Below are positions 1-14,300 of a stretch of 64,000 nt of DNA, in pieces. Position numbers and translations under genes: made by a program. The notes under the pieces are model-generated. The model was not told the DNA's origin. It saw only the letters and a program-made list of their open reading frames with translations, and made no database searches. Source of the DNA: Heliopora coerulea (Eukaryota > Cnidaria > Anthozoa > Scleralcyonacea > Helioporidae); NCBI GenBank assembly GCA_030142905.1, contig JASJOG010000063.1:1577501-1641500 (forward strand), in the 5' to 3' direction. Positions within the stretch are counted from its first letter, which is position 1. The number at the start of each line of letters is the position of its first letter.

Positions 1-2305
1 GGTCACAAATGCTTTATTTTATCGTCTTCAAATCTCGTCTTTTCTATAAATTGCAAAGTAAGAAAACAGTAAATTCAGCGAACTATTCTTCAAGGAAAGG
101 AGGCCATTTTGCAACTAGTAGCTCCGTATTTCACAGGTTCGGACCTCGAAAGGACATTTAAAACCTAATTCAAAGCATTTGAATGATTTATTTTACGAAC
201 CAACTCACTTTTAGCTCGTACGTTGCATCGAATTGGCTCTGTATCGCACAAAATTCAGTCTGTCGATGGCAAATTTGAATTCTTTCATGTTCTGTTGCAG
301 GGAATACTAACGCCACTCTTTTCAACAACGTGCTGTTTCTTTTAAGAAGGTAAGCGTACTGTGCGGCAACATTATTTCTTGCTTGATAATGATTAAACGT
401 TGAACGTTTGAATGTTGACAGACGAGCTCCAAAATTAGGTCTTTTCTCTCGAGTCAGACCATGTGCTATAATGGATCATTGATCGAAATTCATCGGAATT
501 CACCGGAGTTCATCGGAAACTTATGGAGGAAAACTGGGCACCAAGATTACCCGAACCGACCTGCAGTCTTTGCATAAATTAGTTGAGACACCTCGAAAAA
601 TGGCACTACTTTCCCAGAAATGTGGTAAACAAAACGTTATATCCGTTTCACGGCTCTCCCTTCCCCCCCTTCAATGTTGTTTGCTATAAATAATGTGTTT
701 TGCTTTGCCTTGGGACGAACTGCATAAACCTTTGAATGAAACCAACATTGAAAAGGGGGGCGAGGGGGGGGGGGGGAATCTCATTGAAAAGGCAAGTTGT
801 CCCAAGATTTTCTGCAATGGTTGTGACTTCTTTATTTTTTCTTTTAATTATTTAGTGCATATTAAAATTATATGTAATACTAATTTTTTTCCAATTGCTG
901 TGACAAAATGCACCAAATTTAGTCTAAATTTGAAGTATTAAGTTGGAGAATACAATGATCAATAATTGATCAATCAAATCTTCTATATTTGCTACATCTT
1001 AAAGCTATCACACAGTTGTGACTTCCAGAATATAATGGGCTTTTTACCTATGTCATTTCTGGCCTTTAAAAGCACATTAAGTTTGTGGTTTTGATCAAGT
1101 ATTTTAACAACAACAGGCTATCATCACCACAATTATGTCAATGAATTCTTATACCTTGTGAGATAAATTTTTAATGATGTCCAACTGTAGAGTTTCATTA
1201 TTTCCATGGCTTTGCAAAATGCTTGAACCTGGGGAGTTCCTTAGGGTGTCAATTAGCACCATTTTTACTCAAAGGACAGTGAAGAAGCTCATTGCTGCAT
1301 GCTCTGATAAAGCCTGAGGGGTTCCTGTTCAAAGCCATGGGGGCTTTCCTTCTTCTTGAGTTCATTTTCTGTGCAAAAGTCTTGATTGTGACAGCACCTC
1401 TCTGTTCATCATGTCACCGAAACAGAAATTTTATTGCCATGGGCATCAATAAGTAAATAAATAAATTTCCTTTCTGGGCAAGGGAACTTTTTTGAGGAAA
1501 GACTTGAAAATGAGAAGATATTGCTCATTTTCAATCAAAATCCAGCACCAAAAAATGACAATGTTCCAATACCCCAGTAATTTTTCTTCCCCCTACTTTC
1601 AGTTGTGATAATTATTTTTATTAATAAGAAAGTACAAAACAGAAAACAGCTTTTTTGTTTTTTTCTTTTAGCTTAGAAACTAAAAATTTTGGAGCCATAA
1701 TTATTTAAAAAATTCTCTAAACTTGGAGAAAAAAATGCAGCAGGTTAAAATAGGAAATGCTGGATATCTTTGATTTGATTTCTTCTTAAAACTATTGTTG
1801 ACAGAATTTAAGTATGTCGTCAGCATTGTTTCTTTTCTTAATGCAATTTTCAGTGACTTTGCATCTCAGCCTTTTTCATTGTTTTGTACTGTACATGTTC
1901 CAAGAATTTGTTCATGTCGCATTTCCCAGAAAAATTTTCTCTCAAATACTTCATTTAGCTGTCTTTCCATGTGTTCCAGGACTTCGTTCCAGGTCACATT
2001 ATTAACAAGCCTTTTGTCATGAATACTTTATTTTGTCATCTTTCTCATGTTGTGTAAGTAGGGCTAATGTATGTAAGTATGGTAGCGTGTCTTATTTTAT
2101 ATCATGATACATTATAACTTGGGTACTTGAAGTACATCACTTAATGTGGAAATCCGCTGTAGCAAGCTTGGGAGGCTCACAAACAAAATGTCGACCCAAT
2201 ATTGGTAACTACTGACAAGAAACTAGAGACTTCTGTTCCTTAGAAAAAGAGAAGCTCTCAACATATTAATTTACAGGTTGGATAGATTGACGCCCAAAAA
2301 TCAGG
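1..2305. other. Upstream region of UNC45, no gene seen
   Basis: I find no exon with convincing splice sites or protein similarity here. The stretch is AT-rich, with a C-run near 663-669 and a G-rich run near 757-777. Its last few hundred bases should hold the UNC45 promoter and 5' UTR, but no clear TATA box or other core element stands out. Confidence 0.5.
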
Positions 2306-5300
2306 ATGAGTGAGGTAGGTTGTCCTGATTCAGAAGAATGAGTAATTAGAGTCCAGTGAATCTTCAGTTATGAGAGTGAGTGACCCTAGGGCGAACTGAA
2401 GAAAATAAGAGACGATTTGACCGGCAGCTTGTCAACAGTTTATGTAATCATTAAAAACTCTTGAACATTTAGTTAGTCAGGTCGAGAATGAATAACCCCG
2501 TAGTGATGTTTTTCTGGGCTGTTCTAATAAAAGTTTAAGTTTGTTTGTTGCATGTAATTTTGATTGGCTCGAGGTTGTGATTTAATCAAATTTTTGGACA
2601 TTTGTTCAACAAATATCTTTTTATTAGAGTGCAAGAGACCAAGTTGTTGCCATCAAGTCTGAAGGAAATGAACATTTCAAGAAAAAAGATTATCAAATGG
2701 CCATCACAGCCTATGAAAATGCTTTAAACTTGTGCAAAGGTCATAGTGAATTGGAAGAGGAGCAAGGCACAATTTTGAAAAACAGGGCAGCATGTTACCT
2801 TAAAATGGTAAGTGAGGTTGCTAATGCAGGATTTATTCCAGGGTAATGGAAGCATTGAACTTTCAGGGTTTGATAATTTGTGTACTTATGTACCAGAGGT
2901 ATGTCAGCATCATGGTCAGGTACTTCCTTGTTTTTGGCTAAGTACCACAAAAGTATGCTGCACTCTCATCTACATACTTACATTTTTCTTGTATCATACA
3001 ATCAGTAAACTTCTCAAGGTATTTAAAACCATAATTAACTTCAATTAGACAGGTAAATTGGACAATTTTGACATTTCCTGGGATAAAATAGGGTTTTTAT
3101 ATGTAGTAAGCAGTGGTAGTAAGTAACACATTGAATTGAATATTGATCTGTGGGACTGAGGCGAGTTTTGGTCGGTGAAAGAATATGGGACTGACTGGAG
3201 TGGGACTGACTGGAGTGGCACTGAGGCGAGATACGTGTGCCAAAAGGATCGCAAGCTCCAATAACAAGATTAAGAGAGATATATACATCTTTTGTATAAC
3301 TAAGAGTCATCTGGAGTGAACTTTGATTCTGTAATTGTTAAGTTCCTGGCTTCTTGTTCTAACTAACAGGTTTCAAGTTACAAAACACCCTGTTGAAAAC
3401 TTCTGAAAACTATGCTCTTCCATTTTTTGGAAACACTAGTAAATAAATGTATCTATCATTTCACAATTGACAAAATTAATTTGACCCTAAAATGCTGAGA
3501 ATTACTAAAGTTTTGTTTTTTACTCAAACATTAGATTTCCAACTTCTCTATCTGTTGCTTGAAAGTGTATGAAAAGTGAATGATTGACATGTCACAGCTA
3601 ATTTGTATCAAGTTTCATCTTTGGAACACACTATTCAATAAAACTGACAGGACTCACACATGATATTCATAAATTTTAAATTTGCTGTAAATTTGAGTAA
3701 AATTCAGTGTGCAGTTGCACAATTCTTGAAATGACTAACCTGTAAGGGTAAGATCTATCCTGGATGTAACCTTAACTAACTGTAAACTAGTGCAGGTTAA
3801 CTTAATTTTTTGAGTCTATAATAAATAAACTAAAGTACTAATTAATATTTATTTATGATCAAGGAATATCCAATCTTATCATGTGCCTAAAGACTAAGTA
3901 TGCCTTGAGTAAGGTACAGCTGAAAATTTTGAATTGTTGAACCCTGACTTGAGTAAGCATAAGCACAAGAACTAGAAAAAACAATGAAGGCAACTTGAAT
4001 TTGATGTTTATTTGTTATGTATAAACTTGTATTTAATGATGACTGCAAGCAATCATCAAGCTTACCCATGGTTAGAATCAGTTTAATGTTTGAGAAACGT
4101 GAGAGCTTGGATATATTAAGGTAGATGAACAATCTTCAAGCTCCCCGTCTGGGGCTCAGAAATCATTTTCTGAGTATCAAGCTTGAAGATTGTTCATCTA
4201 CCCCATGGCTAGAATGTTGTAAATTTTGCCTTTGTGTGTTCCCTTGCATAAGCATGGAAACCAGGCTTCAAACATGATTAATCAAACCTAGAATTTGAAT
4301 ATTTACTGTTTGTCTTTTAATTTATTAATTGATTGTAGTTTTTTTTTCTTTTCTTTGTTTATTCATTCATTCATTCATTTGTTTATTTGTTTATTCATTT
4401 ATTCATTTTCTTGTTTGTTTGTTTGTTTACCTATTACCTATGCATGAATTTTTTGGAATGCATTTAATATATGTAAACTATTCAACTTCTCAGTTTTCTA
4501 ATTTCTTTTTTCTCAAACTCTTTTTTAATGTTATTGTCATCTAGGGAAATTATAGCAAAGCTCTGAAGGACAGTGAGGATGGTTAGTATTAAAATGAAGG
4601 ATGCCAATATTTGCTGTTGTATTTTCAGTTTTTAGCAGTCCAAACAATCACCAGGGTAATAAAAGTTGGGTAACTGCAGCTGGTTATGAATTTCATTTTC
4701 AATTTATTTCAAGCTCTTCATTGCTTGCCCAAAGATCCGAAAGCCTTGTTCCGAAAGTGCCAAGCATTAGATAAACTAGATCGTCTGGAGGAAGCCTACA
4801 AAACCGCCAGAATTCTCATTCAAATCGTTCCTAAGGTAGGAAGGGTCTAAGTTCAATAGAAAAAAATGCTTATTTTTTGTGGACGGTTGTAAATGCCCAA
4901 CATTCACCGACGGTCAATTTTCGGGAACGTACTTCGTTATTTTGGATTAATTTCGGATTCTGCTTCTGGAACGTTTGATGATTGAGATTTCCGTCGTTAT
5001 GACTGATAAAATAAAACATATTCCAAAAAATAAGACATCTTGGAAAACTCAAGATATAAGTCAAACCAAGACGAGTATATGAGACTGTAATATTTCGACA
5101 TATATTCGTCTTGTTTTGACTCATATCTTGAGTTTTCCAAGATGTCTTTATTTTTCGGAATATGTTTTATTTTACACTTTTTTAAGTTGTCGGCTGGTCA
5201 TGACTGATAAAATTAAGAAGGAAGTTAAAACAAGGCCGTTTTATCTTCCTCCTTTTTTAAAACCGTTAAACTTCAATTTGTCTGTAAGTTCCTTAAGTTA

Positions 5301-8300
5301 CTGTGCAGTGTTGAAAGCTGAAAGTAGTTGGTGAATGCATTAAATAGTTTTTCAAAAACAGTAAGAAATGGCATAAATTCGTTGATTAAGTTGCGATTTG
5401 TTTGGCAACCGGAACACCAGAGGGAAAGCAAAGTCTCGTCTGGAAGATGATCGCCCAGCAAATAATTTTCGGTTTAACCATAACCACGAAATATACGAAT
5501 CAAACGTTTTGGTAGACTAACGTGTTTTTCGTCCTCACTTTCGAAATTCATCGTGTCAAATTTCATTATTCTGGTGATGTAACATGAATTGTAAATATGT
5601 CTTATTTAAATACTCTGTAGTAAAGGTCTTACTAAATTATTGTTAGACAGTCATTTTCCTCAAATGTTGAGTATGGAAAAGTTGTGTGAGGCTTTCTGTG
5701 TTTTCTAATTGAAGGATCCAGCTGTACAACAGTTTTTACGAAACCTTAGTCAACAATTACAAGAAAAGGTAAGCCCGTAACACGTTCCAAAGTTGGAGTC
5801 GCAACAGAGAGATGTCTTCCCCGCATTCAAGAGGTACAAAGTGCATTAGGATTAAGAAAGTGGGTGCTTTTTGGTATACTAAGGGAAAAAGGATGGAACT
5901 TCAACATCGGAATAGTCTGTCTTGAACAAGGTAGTCGCAAGAATATCAGAGCCCTGGGTCAAAGACAAGTAAAAAAAATATTGCTCCCACTGTGCTCCTA
6001 CTTTTTCTCCCTGAACTTAAAATGAAAAGCGAACTCCATTAGGGATTGATTAGTTATCATGAGAGTGTTAGGTCTGCTGGGGAAAGTATTTTTCTGAGGT
6101 TTTCGTACACTTAATTTTTTGCTTAAAACTATTGTTGAGAAGATTAAACTACTTTTTCTTGGTAGTTTGTTATTGTAAATCTTTTGTAAGACGTACCAGA
6201 ATCTGAATTGTTTGTCTTCAGTTAAACTCGGAAATTTTCCCGCCCAAACTTACCGGTCTCTCTGTACGAAAAACTTATTTGACGGCTACACAGCCAATCA
6301 GCGTGTGTCAGTTTGCATACAGACCAAATAGCGAGCTCGGACGTATAATTAATGTAAATGTTGGTCGAGTATATCGGAATTTACTCCATTGTTAAGTGTA
6401 CAATGTTCTTAGTCGGAAAAACAGTCGACTACGAATGGCATGGTGGATACGATGTTTAAAGCTGTTTTTGACGAAGAAGAAAGTGAGGAGCGAAAGATCC
6501 AGGTACGGTTGATGTCTCTATTTTTTGTCGTTTATCATTGTAATGAATGCTGTATCAGATTCCCAAACCAAACTTCCTTTGGTTAGCGGTAATTGTTTTC
6601 TACTTCTCTTCTCAAAATAAGCACCAATCATTTTTTGTCCGAACTTTGCATTTTTTTTCCTCCAACACAACACTCTTCTTTCTCTAGGCTATGAAAAATT
6701 TGATCATTTTAGCTAACAAAGATTCTGGAGCTGATATAATATTTAACGCAGGTAGGAAGTCAGACAGGTAGATTGAATCACAGCACGTATGTATCGTCGT
6801 GTGTTGATCTCTTGCTTATTTTGCAGACGGGATATCTAAACTGTCTCGGATTTTGGAGGTTGGCACCGAAGAACTAAAGCACCTCGCTATTAAAGTCATG
6901 GCAGTTCTTTGTAAAGGCAGTGCTGCGCGGGTAAGCTAGTGTGTTTATTTTGCATTTTCGTTCTTCGAATACAGCCAGTTGAACTAGTGAAAGGTTTGGA
7001 AAGCTACACGGCTCAATTGCTTAACAAGTACATGCAGTACCATGACTTGAGGGAAATTAGCGTTAAAGTTTCCCCGTAGACGAGGAAAGATTTGACAAAT
7101 CTCACCCAAGCAAAAGGGAAATTAAATCGTTAATTTCCCTCAAGTCACACCTCGACTTTGTAATAATGTGCGCTGTGTATAATTGTCGAGGAAAACTTTG
7201 AAATACCTGAGCTACAAAGGGAGGGACAAGGTTGATACCTTTAACTCCCCTATACAGCCTGTGCCTCAAACAGACAGGGTTCTTCGTTCACTAATTTACC
7301 CTAAATTTTTTTTATGAGAAAAATTCAGTTCAAGATAAAGATTTCTTACCCTCCTAAATCTCCCTCAAGTTATTCGTGAAGGAAATTTCGTAGACTAGAC
7401 TTCTTGGAAACTAAGACTTCTAAGACTAAATTTCTTTGGAAAACAAAGGAATCCGTACTGATCACGGTATTATTTAATTTATCACCATCTTTTATTCTGT
7501 AGGCTTCTAAAGTATTTGACAGCTTGAAAGGAAGATTGTCGCCTTGTCTTAAATCGGTATTTGTTGAAATATCATGTAAACGTTTCTTTATAATTTTAAC
7601 GCATAAAAAAAAAACTACAGTTGCATGTACTTGCGACATCCTGCTCCCAACTAAAACTCAGTTTACACTATAACATTTTGGGCACGGCATGGCCAATTAG
7701 TCGTGCCCAGACCTACATATACAGAGGTGCTCGGCACGGCTAAATTTTAAGAAGTCCTCACCGTTTACGCTGTGAAAATCGCCCGTACCGTGTTCAAGAA
7801 TAGCAGCACCAGTGCCAAAATTTTTGCCGTGTCGTGCTTAAAATGTCCACAGTGTGAACGGGGTTTAAATGATCGTCATGTTTTAGCCCTCAACTGGCTG
7901 AAGATGCGAACTGGTCAAAAATATCTTTTACTGCGGCTGTTTTCAACTTTATCCTTGTTGTACTGCTCTCTGTTCGTATTTGGATACAAAACCAAGTTCC
8001 CAGAAATCTCATCAAATTTCGCGTGTGAAAAAGTGCTCTTTTTGTTTTCATTAACGCAATACGTCGTTAAGTCCTTAAAACTTCTTCAATCTTCATTCAC
8101 ATTATACAAAAAGTAGATATATTAAGCGGTCATCTCCCTTAGTTCTAAAGTAAATTTCCCAAGGTGTTAGCTGTTCTATCTCAGGCTACAGTTGGAATGG
8201 TCTAGGCAAAAATTCTACAGCAATCTGCTTACGTTGCTGTGTTTTTTAAAGGATTCTGCCGAACTTTGCAACAGCGCTATTAGTCTTGTCCATCAATACA

Positions 8301-11300
8301 TCCAGTCGACTGTGAGACAGCCGACAAAACAAGAGAAACAGAAAGACGAACAACCACCTTTAGGTAAACGTATATTTACTTGGTAGCTATAACCGATATC
8401 TTTCGCCATACTTCTTTGTGTAAATTTATGGAGAGTTAATCGGTGTGTCATTTTTTATAGTTTATAAAGAGGAACTGAAATTCGCTTGCACTGTATTACT
8501 CGAGAACTTAGTGGATCCCAAGTATGTACACTTTTCGTCAAAAATTCTCAGTCCTTCTTCACCAAACTGGATTTAAATCTTTGAACTTATTTTTGTAGAG
8601 TGAATGTGCAAAATCGAAACTCAATCATTGAATGCATTGTAACAGCAATTCCCGGGAACAAGAATATGGTGAAGCTGTTTGTTGAACTTCGAGGTAAATT
8701 AATTGTTAAAAAATTCGGCGGTGTTTCTCGACCGATTTATTCGTTCTATAAATGTTGTTCGATGGGCAAAACCGACAACGAATTGCATCTGAAAACAGCC
8801 AACTTCTAATGCCTACAGTAAACCTCAGCAAACCCAGGAGTTCCCATGATATGTTCATGCAGGTGAATGCAACTGACAGATCCATTCCCACGCAATCATC
8901 TCTCACTGTGAGGATGGTAGCCGCAGAAATTACCAAAACGTTTGAAAAACAAACCTGTTTTTATATGAAAAAACAAAAACCGGAATCGTTTTATCATTGT
9001 TTTAGATTGTCGAACGAGCCCGGTGATTAGACCCTGAGATCAATGTTCTCAAAAAAGGCTCTGTAATATATGCTTAACGTTGTTTATTTTTTAATGAAAG
9101 CAGATATTTTTAAGAGTCCATAGAAACTAATCGGCAGCAAATCACTTTCAATTACCAACTCCTAGTTTTCTATCCCAACAGGCGTGCGCAAATTACTTGA
9201 AGTGGCTGCCCAGACGTCATACATCTGGTCTGACTCCAGTCCTTCTCTGGCGGTGGATAAGCCGTCCAGGATGAACGTTTCTGTGGCGTTATCTAAACTT
9301 TTCGACACCTTGGGGTAAGTCGTCATTTGGTGATTGGCTGTTTTGGGGATAGTTACACTACATTGCAAAAATTTAATCATTGATATTAGCTCAAACCTAG
9401 ACCTAGCCCTTTCTAAAGGAGAAATTAGAGGACTAATTACCTTGGTCGGTTGCTCCCAACCGGAATATACAGGGATCACGGGGGACCACAAGGTTTTTCT
9501 AGGAGGTCCATGAGTAGATTGCATTGGACTTTGGACTTACATTTGAATTCAAGCGTTCACAGGGGAAATGTATTTTACATAGATCAGTATAACCAACTTG
9601 TGCGGACTCTTTTTCTTGTGCAAGCTTTCTTTTTTTTCTTTTAATTGTTAGATATAAAGACAAGGATAAGGAGCCATTCTTAAATGATTGTGATGCTGTC
9701 GTATGGTTAGTATCATGAGTTGTACTGTGATTCTAACTTGACACTGGGTGTACATTTTTTAAATCTTTGGTACAATTTTTACTCGTCAGCAAATACATTC
9801 AAAGTTCAGAAAGGTCTTCACAGATTAAAGGACTTGCCACTTTATGTTCTGTTTTGCAAGTGAGTCATCCATTGTATTTTTGTCCGTCCGTTCCTTTTGT
9901 CCTTTGATAATTCTCTGATCCTTCCTTCCATTCCTCCCAACCCACCTACTTTCGTTCGTCCGTTCGTTCGTTCGTCCGTTCGTTCGTTCGTTCGTCCGTT
10001 CGTTCGTTCGTTCGTTTGTTCGTTCGTTCGTTCGTTCGTTCGTTCTTTCGTTCCTTCTTTCCTTTCTTCTTCTCTTCCTTCCTTCCTTCCTTCCTTCTTT
10101 CCTTCCTCCTTCCGTCCTTTTACAGGCAGGTTTACTTTGATTTTTACTGGGTTTCTTTTGGCAGGGTGTTGGTGAAGCTGCGTCAGCTACTCTTTCTAAA
10201 TCTGAAGTCAATGAAACTGTTTTTGCTATCGCACAAACTGACAATGTAGAGGGTCAGGTAATGCAGTCTCCTGGAAAACTGGTTTTTGTTATGAGCATTT
10301 TTATATAACAGCTGTGCGTTACGTGCTTTTTAATACAATCCTTTGCACTTGTACAGATCGCAGCTGCCGAAGTCATCGCTTTAGCAGCCTCCAATAAAGA
10401 ACGATGTAGCGAAATTCACAACAAGGTGAGTTTGAACGGATATTGCGCGTTGAATCAAGGTGCTTCCCAGATCTGCGATTTGAATTTTTAAATTCCACAG
10501 TCAGTGTAGGGGAGGAGCATCATGCTATGTTATATTTTACATAATATTCATAATTTGCACTGAATTAACTTTTTTCTGCATCATGTTACATTGAGACTGC
10601 ACTTCTCTCAGCCAAACAAAATTAAGAAATAATTTCATTTATATATTAAAATGCTTACTGGAGAGCCAGTCCGATGAAAGTGTCAAGTGACTTGGAGTAC
10701 GGAAAGTCAATGCCAGCCAAGTGTAAAGTATTACAGTAAAGTCGTGATGTCTGTTAGTTAATTTTAATCAAACATGTTTGTTCTTTTATTTTGTTTAGGG
10801 TATGTCCATTTTGAAAAACTTGTATAAATCGAAGAATGAAGATCTGCAAGTGAGAGCTTTGGTGGTAAGTGATGTCATTTTCATGCCATTGTTATATAAT
10901 TCACAGCACCATATATCGACTTAATGGTCAAATACATTTATTTCTTACTTCGGTCAAGTTAAGCACTACTGGATTTGGGTGGTCCTTCGTATGCGATACA
11001 ACTCAGCTTTTCTGACACGATGCACTTGAAACGGTTTCAGGGATTATGCAAGGTCGGCTCGACCGGGAGCGGAGATGTCAATTCGAAAGTCTACAAGAAG
11101 GAAACCGTTCTCAAACTTTATAAGTCTGCAAGGAGGTTTGTGTTGGCATATTGCATGATTTTAATGTTGGTTCATCTTTCTTTCAAACTAAAATTCTCAA
11201 AATTCAGTTTCAAATAGAGGAAGCGTTTTGACAAAAGGACTTGATAAGAGGTCTTGTCGAAAGCCCGTTCTGCTTTTTGTCCTACTCTTCTTTTCTCCAA

Positions 11301-14300
11301 AGTTTTCTTGTCAGACCAAGAGAAGAAATGGATTTACGAAAATGGGCCTCAGAAGGTCTCTCATTTCTCACCCTGGATGCTGATGTAAAAGTAAGAATAA
11401 TTTTACGTTTTGTAATGTATAGTTCAAAGCCTAAGTGAAAGTCACTGGAGTAATCTTAAAATGATTTGTTTTGGTTCTGTATTTTATCGAGATATTGAAC
11501 TCAGGTCTTGTTGATGCTCATAGGTGGATCGGCATTGCATAGATTTCGTATGTTCATTATAACTGAAACTCATACCTGGCGTCCACAATAATTTTCCCCA
11601 GTTAAACACCGGTTCGATTTCCGTTGAACATGACATCTTAATTTTCATTAAACTGCACTGAAGGTCTCAAAGTAGTTTTCTCTCACTTTACAGGAAGCTT
11701 TAATCCAAGATGGCACAGCTCTGAAATCCCTGTTGGATTTGGCAAAGGTTTGGTATTAGTTTAGAGTAAATAGCGATTCTTTAGAGATTTCGTCGCTGAT
11801 GTGAATAATTACTTCCTTCAAATCATGATGATGATGATGATAATGATGATGATGATGATGATGATGATAATGATGATGATGATGATGATGATGATGGAAG
11901 TGATGATATTGATGATGGTGATGGTAATGGTGATGATAATGATCGTGATTATGATTATGATGATGATGATGATGATGGAGGTGATGATAAAGATGATAAT
12001 GATGATGATGGAGGTGATGATGATGATGATGATGATGATAATGATGATGATGATGATGATGATGATAATGATGATGATAATGATGAAGATAATGATGATG
12101 GAGGTGATGATAAAGATGATAATGATGATGATGATAATAATGATGGAGGTGATGATAATGATAATGATGATGATGATGATGATGGTAGTAATGACAGTGA
12201 GGATGATGATGGTGATAATCATGATCATGATGATGAAGATAATGATGGTGATGATGATGGTTACGATGATGATGACGACATGATTATCAAGGCTATTTGG
12301 TGCTCATCATCATCGCTATCATCATCATAGATTACGACAATCGCTACATCCTGGAAAATCTCCATTGTAAATATACCTAAGTGTTGAAAATATTTGACCT
12401 GACGTGGTTCTTATGTGCACTGCATTCACAGTTGGAAGATGGCTCCTTACTCTATGGTGTGTGCCAAACGTTGGTGAATCTCACGAACAGTTATGATAAA
12501 CCAGAAGTGAACGAAACCACCGAAAAGATGAAGGAACTAGGAAAATTTGCCAAGGTGAAAATGCCGGAGTATGACGAAAAGGTTGGTTTTCATTTAGAGT
12601 TTGCGTTCACTGATGAATTAAAAATGAAATATGACATACCAGTTTTCCAGAAATAAATTTCAGTTTTTTTGTCTCTAAACAGGATAACGAAGAACATGTG
12701 CAGAATAGAATAAATGTTTTAGTGAAGGTACGATGTTGAACTGTGAACGTTTTCCTGGGGGAATTATGAGAACTTCTTACAATCACCATTGCTGTACTTT
12801 TTCCTTGCTTCGGCGATTAACGAATTGAAAACTTCGCTTTACCGCGTCTGCGTCAAAAAATTGCCCCTTTTAGCCAAAAGCCGACTATAACTGAAGTCAC
12901 CCCAGTGTAGTTGCTCTTTCTGTAAGTTTCTTGCTGTATCTCATTTAACTACTACATAAGACATCGAATGTGCTTGAGATGACATAGGTTTTTTGTTTGT
13001 TTTGATTAGGAAGGAGTGGTCAACGCGCTGGTAAATTTGTCTAAACCTGAGAGTAAGACGTGTCGTGAAATGATTGCAAGGTAATATTTCTTCATATTGT
13101 AAGGTGGTGTTCAGTTATATACTGTAACAATGGTTTTTACACATTTGGTTTCCACGTATTTTTGCCCAGGTTATAAGAAAATGGGAAAGTATTTGTATTT
13201 TGTCCTGATAAAGAGTTCACGGTTTCCATATTTGATGAGAGAGCTTAGAACATATTTCTTCGTACATCAGGGACCAAATAACCCAATGATCCGATGATTT
13301 TTAAAGAAAGTTTACAATCAGCATTTCAAAATTGAGGATGGCTGTTGTCATGTTTATTGTTTATGGAGTGTATGTTCTTTTTATTGTAGGGTATTTCATG
13401 GTATTGTAACTGTTCAAGAACATCGAGGTTTAACTGTTCAACAAGGTGGAGCCAAGGTGTGTAACATGGTGAGGTGGGGATTGAGGGAAAGGGGAGGGAA
13501 GGGAGAGGAAGGGGGAAGGGAAGGGAAGGGAAGGGAGAGGAAGGGGGAAGGGAAGGGAAGGTTAGAGGTGGGAAGGTGAGGGAAGGGAAGGCGGTCAAAG
13601 GGAAAGTGAGGAAAAGGAAGGTGGGGGAAGGGAGGGTCGGAAAGGGAAGGTGTGGGAAGATGCGGAAAGGGAAGGCGATGAAAAGGAAAGTGAGGAAAGG
13701 GAAGCTGGGGAAGGGAAGGTGAGGGAAGATGAGGGAAGGGAAGGCGATGAAAGGGAAAGGGAAGGTGGGGAAAGGAAGGTGGAGAAGGGAAGGTGAGGGA
13801 AGATGAGGAAAGGGAAGGCGATGAAAGGAAAAGTGAGGAAAGGGAAGGTGGAGAAGGGAAGGTGAGGGAAGATGAGGGAAGGGAAAGGAAACTTGAAAGA
13901 AGGGTAGGAAAGGTAAGCGAAGAGAAGAAAAGGAAAGGAGACGAAGGGATGGGAAGATGGGGAGAACTGGGAGGAAAGGGGAGGGATGGGATATGATGGA
14001 AAGGGAAGGGAAATGGGGGAGGAGAGGGAATGAAAATGACTGGGGAACCAAACTATATTAAAGATTACAATTAAAATGATGATTGGGAAATATTATTATT
14101 CTGGTCGTTTTCTCTTTTTACACAAACCACGAGTATGTTACAAAATGTCCACCGACTTTTCATCGTAAATTAAAAACTTGGGGCTTCCCCCGAACTTTGT
14201 TTTCTCCATGTTGCAGGCCTTACTTCCTCTGACCGTCGTGAATACAGACAAAGGAAAAGACATTGCTGCTCACGCTCTGGCCAAGATTGCCATCACCATG

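Noticed and set aside
9825..10244. Arg-Thr-Asn-Glu repeat protein on the minus strand
   Set aside because: It comes from the TTCG/TTCC tract, and the flanking part overlaps UNC45 exons in another frame.
11801..12283. Long poly-Met and poly-Ile frames on both strands
   Set aside because: They are translations of the GAT microsatellite inside a UNC45 intron.
13326..14051. 241-codon minus-strand frame rich in Pro, Phe, Leu and Ser
   Set aside because: It is a translation of the purine-rich minisatellite, with no domain and no conserved start.
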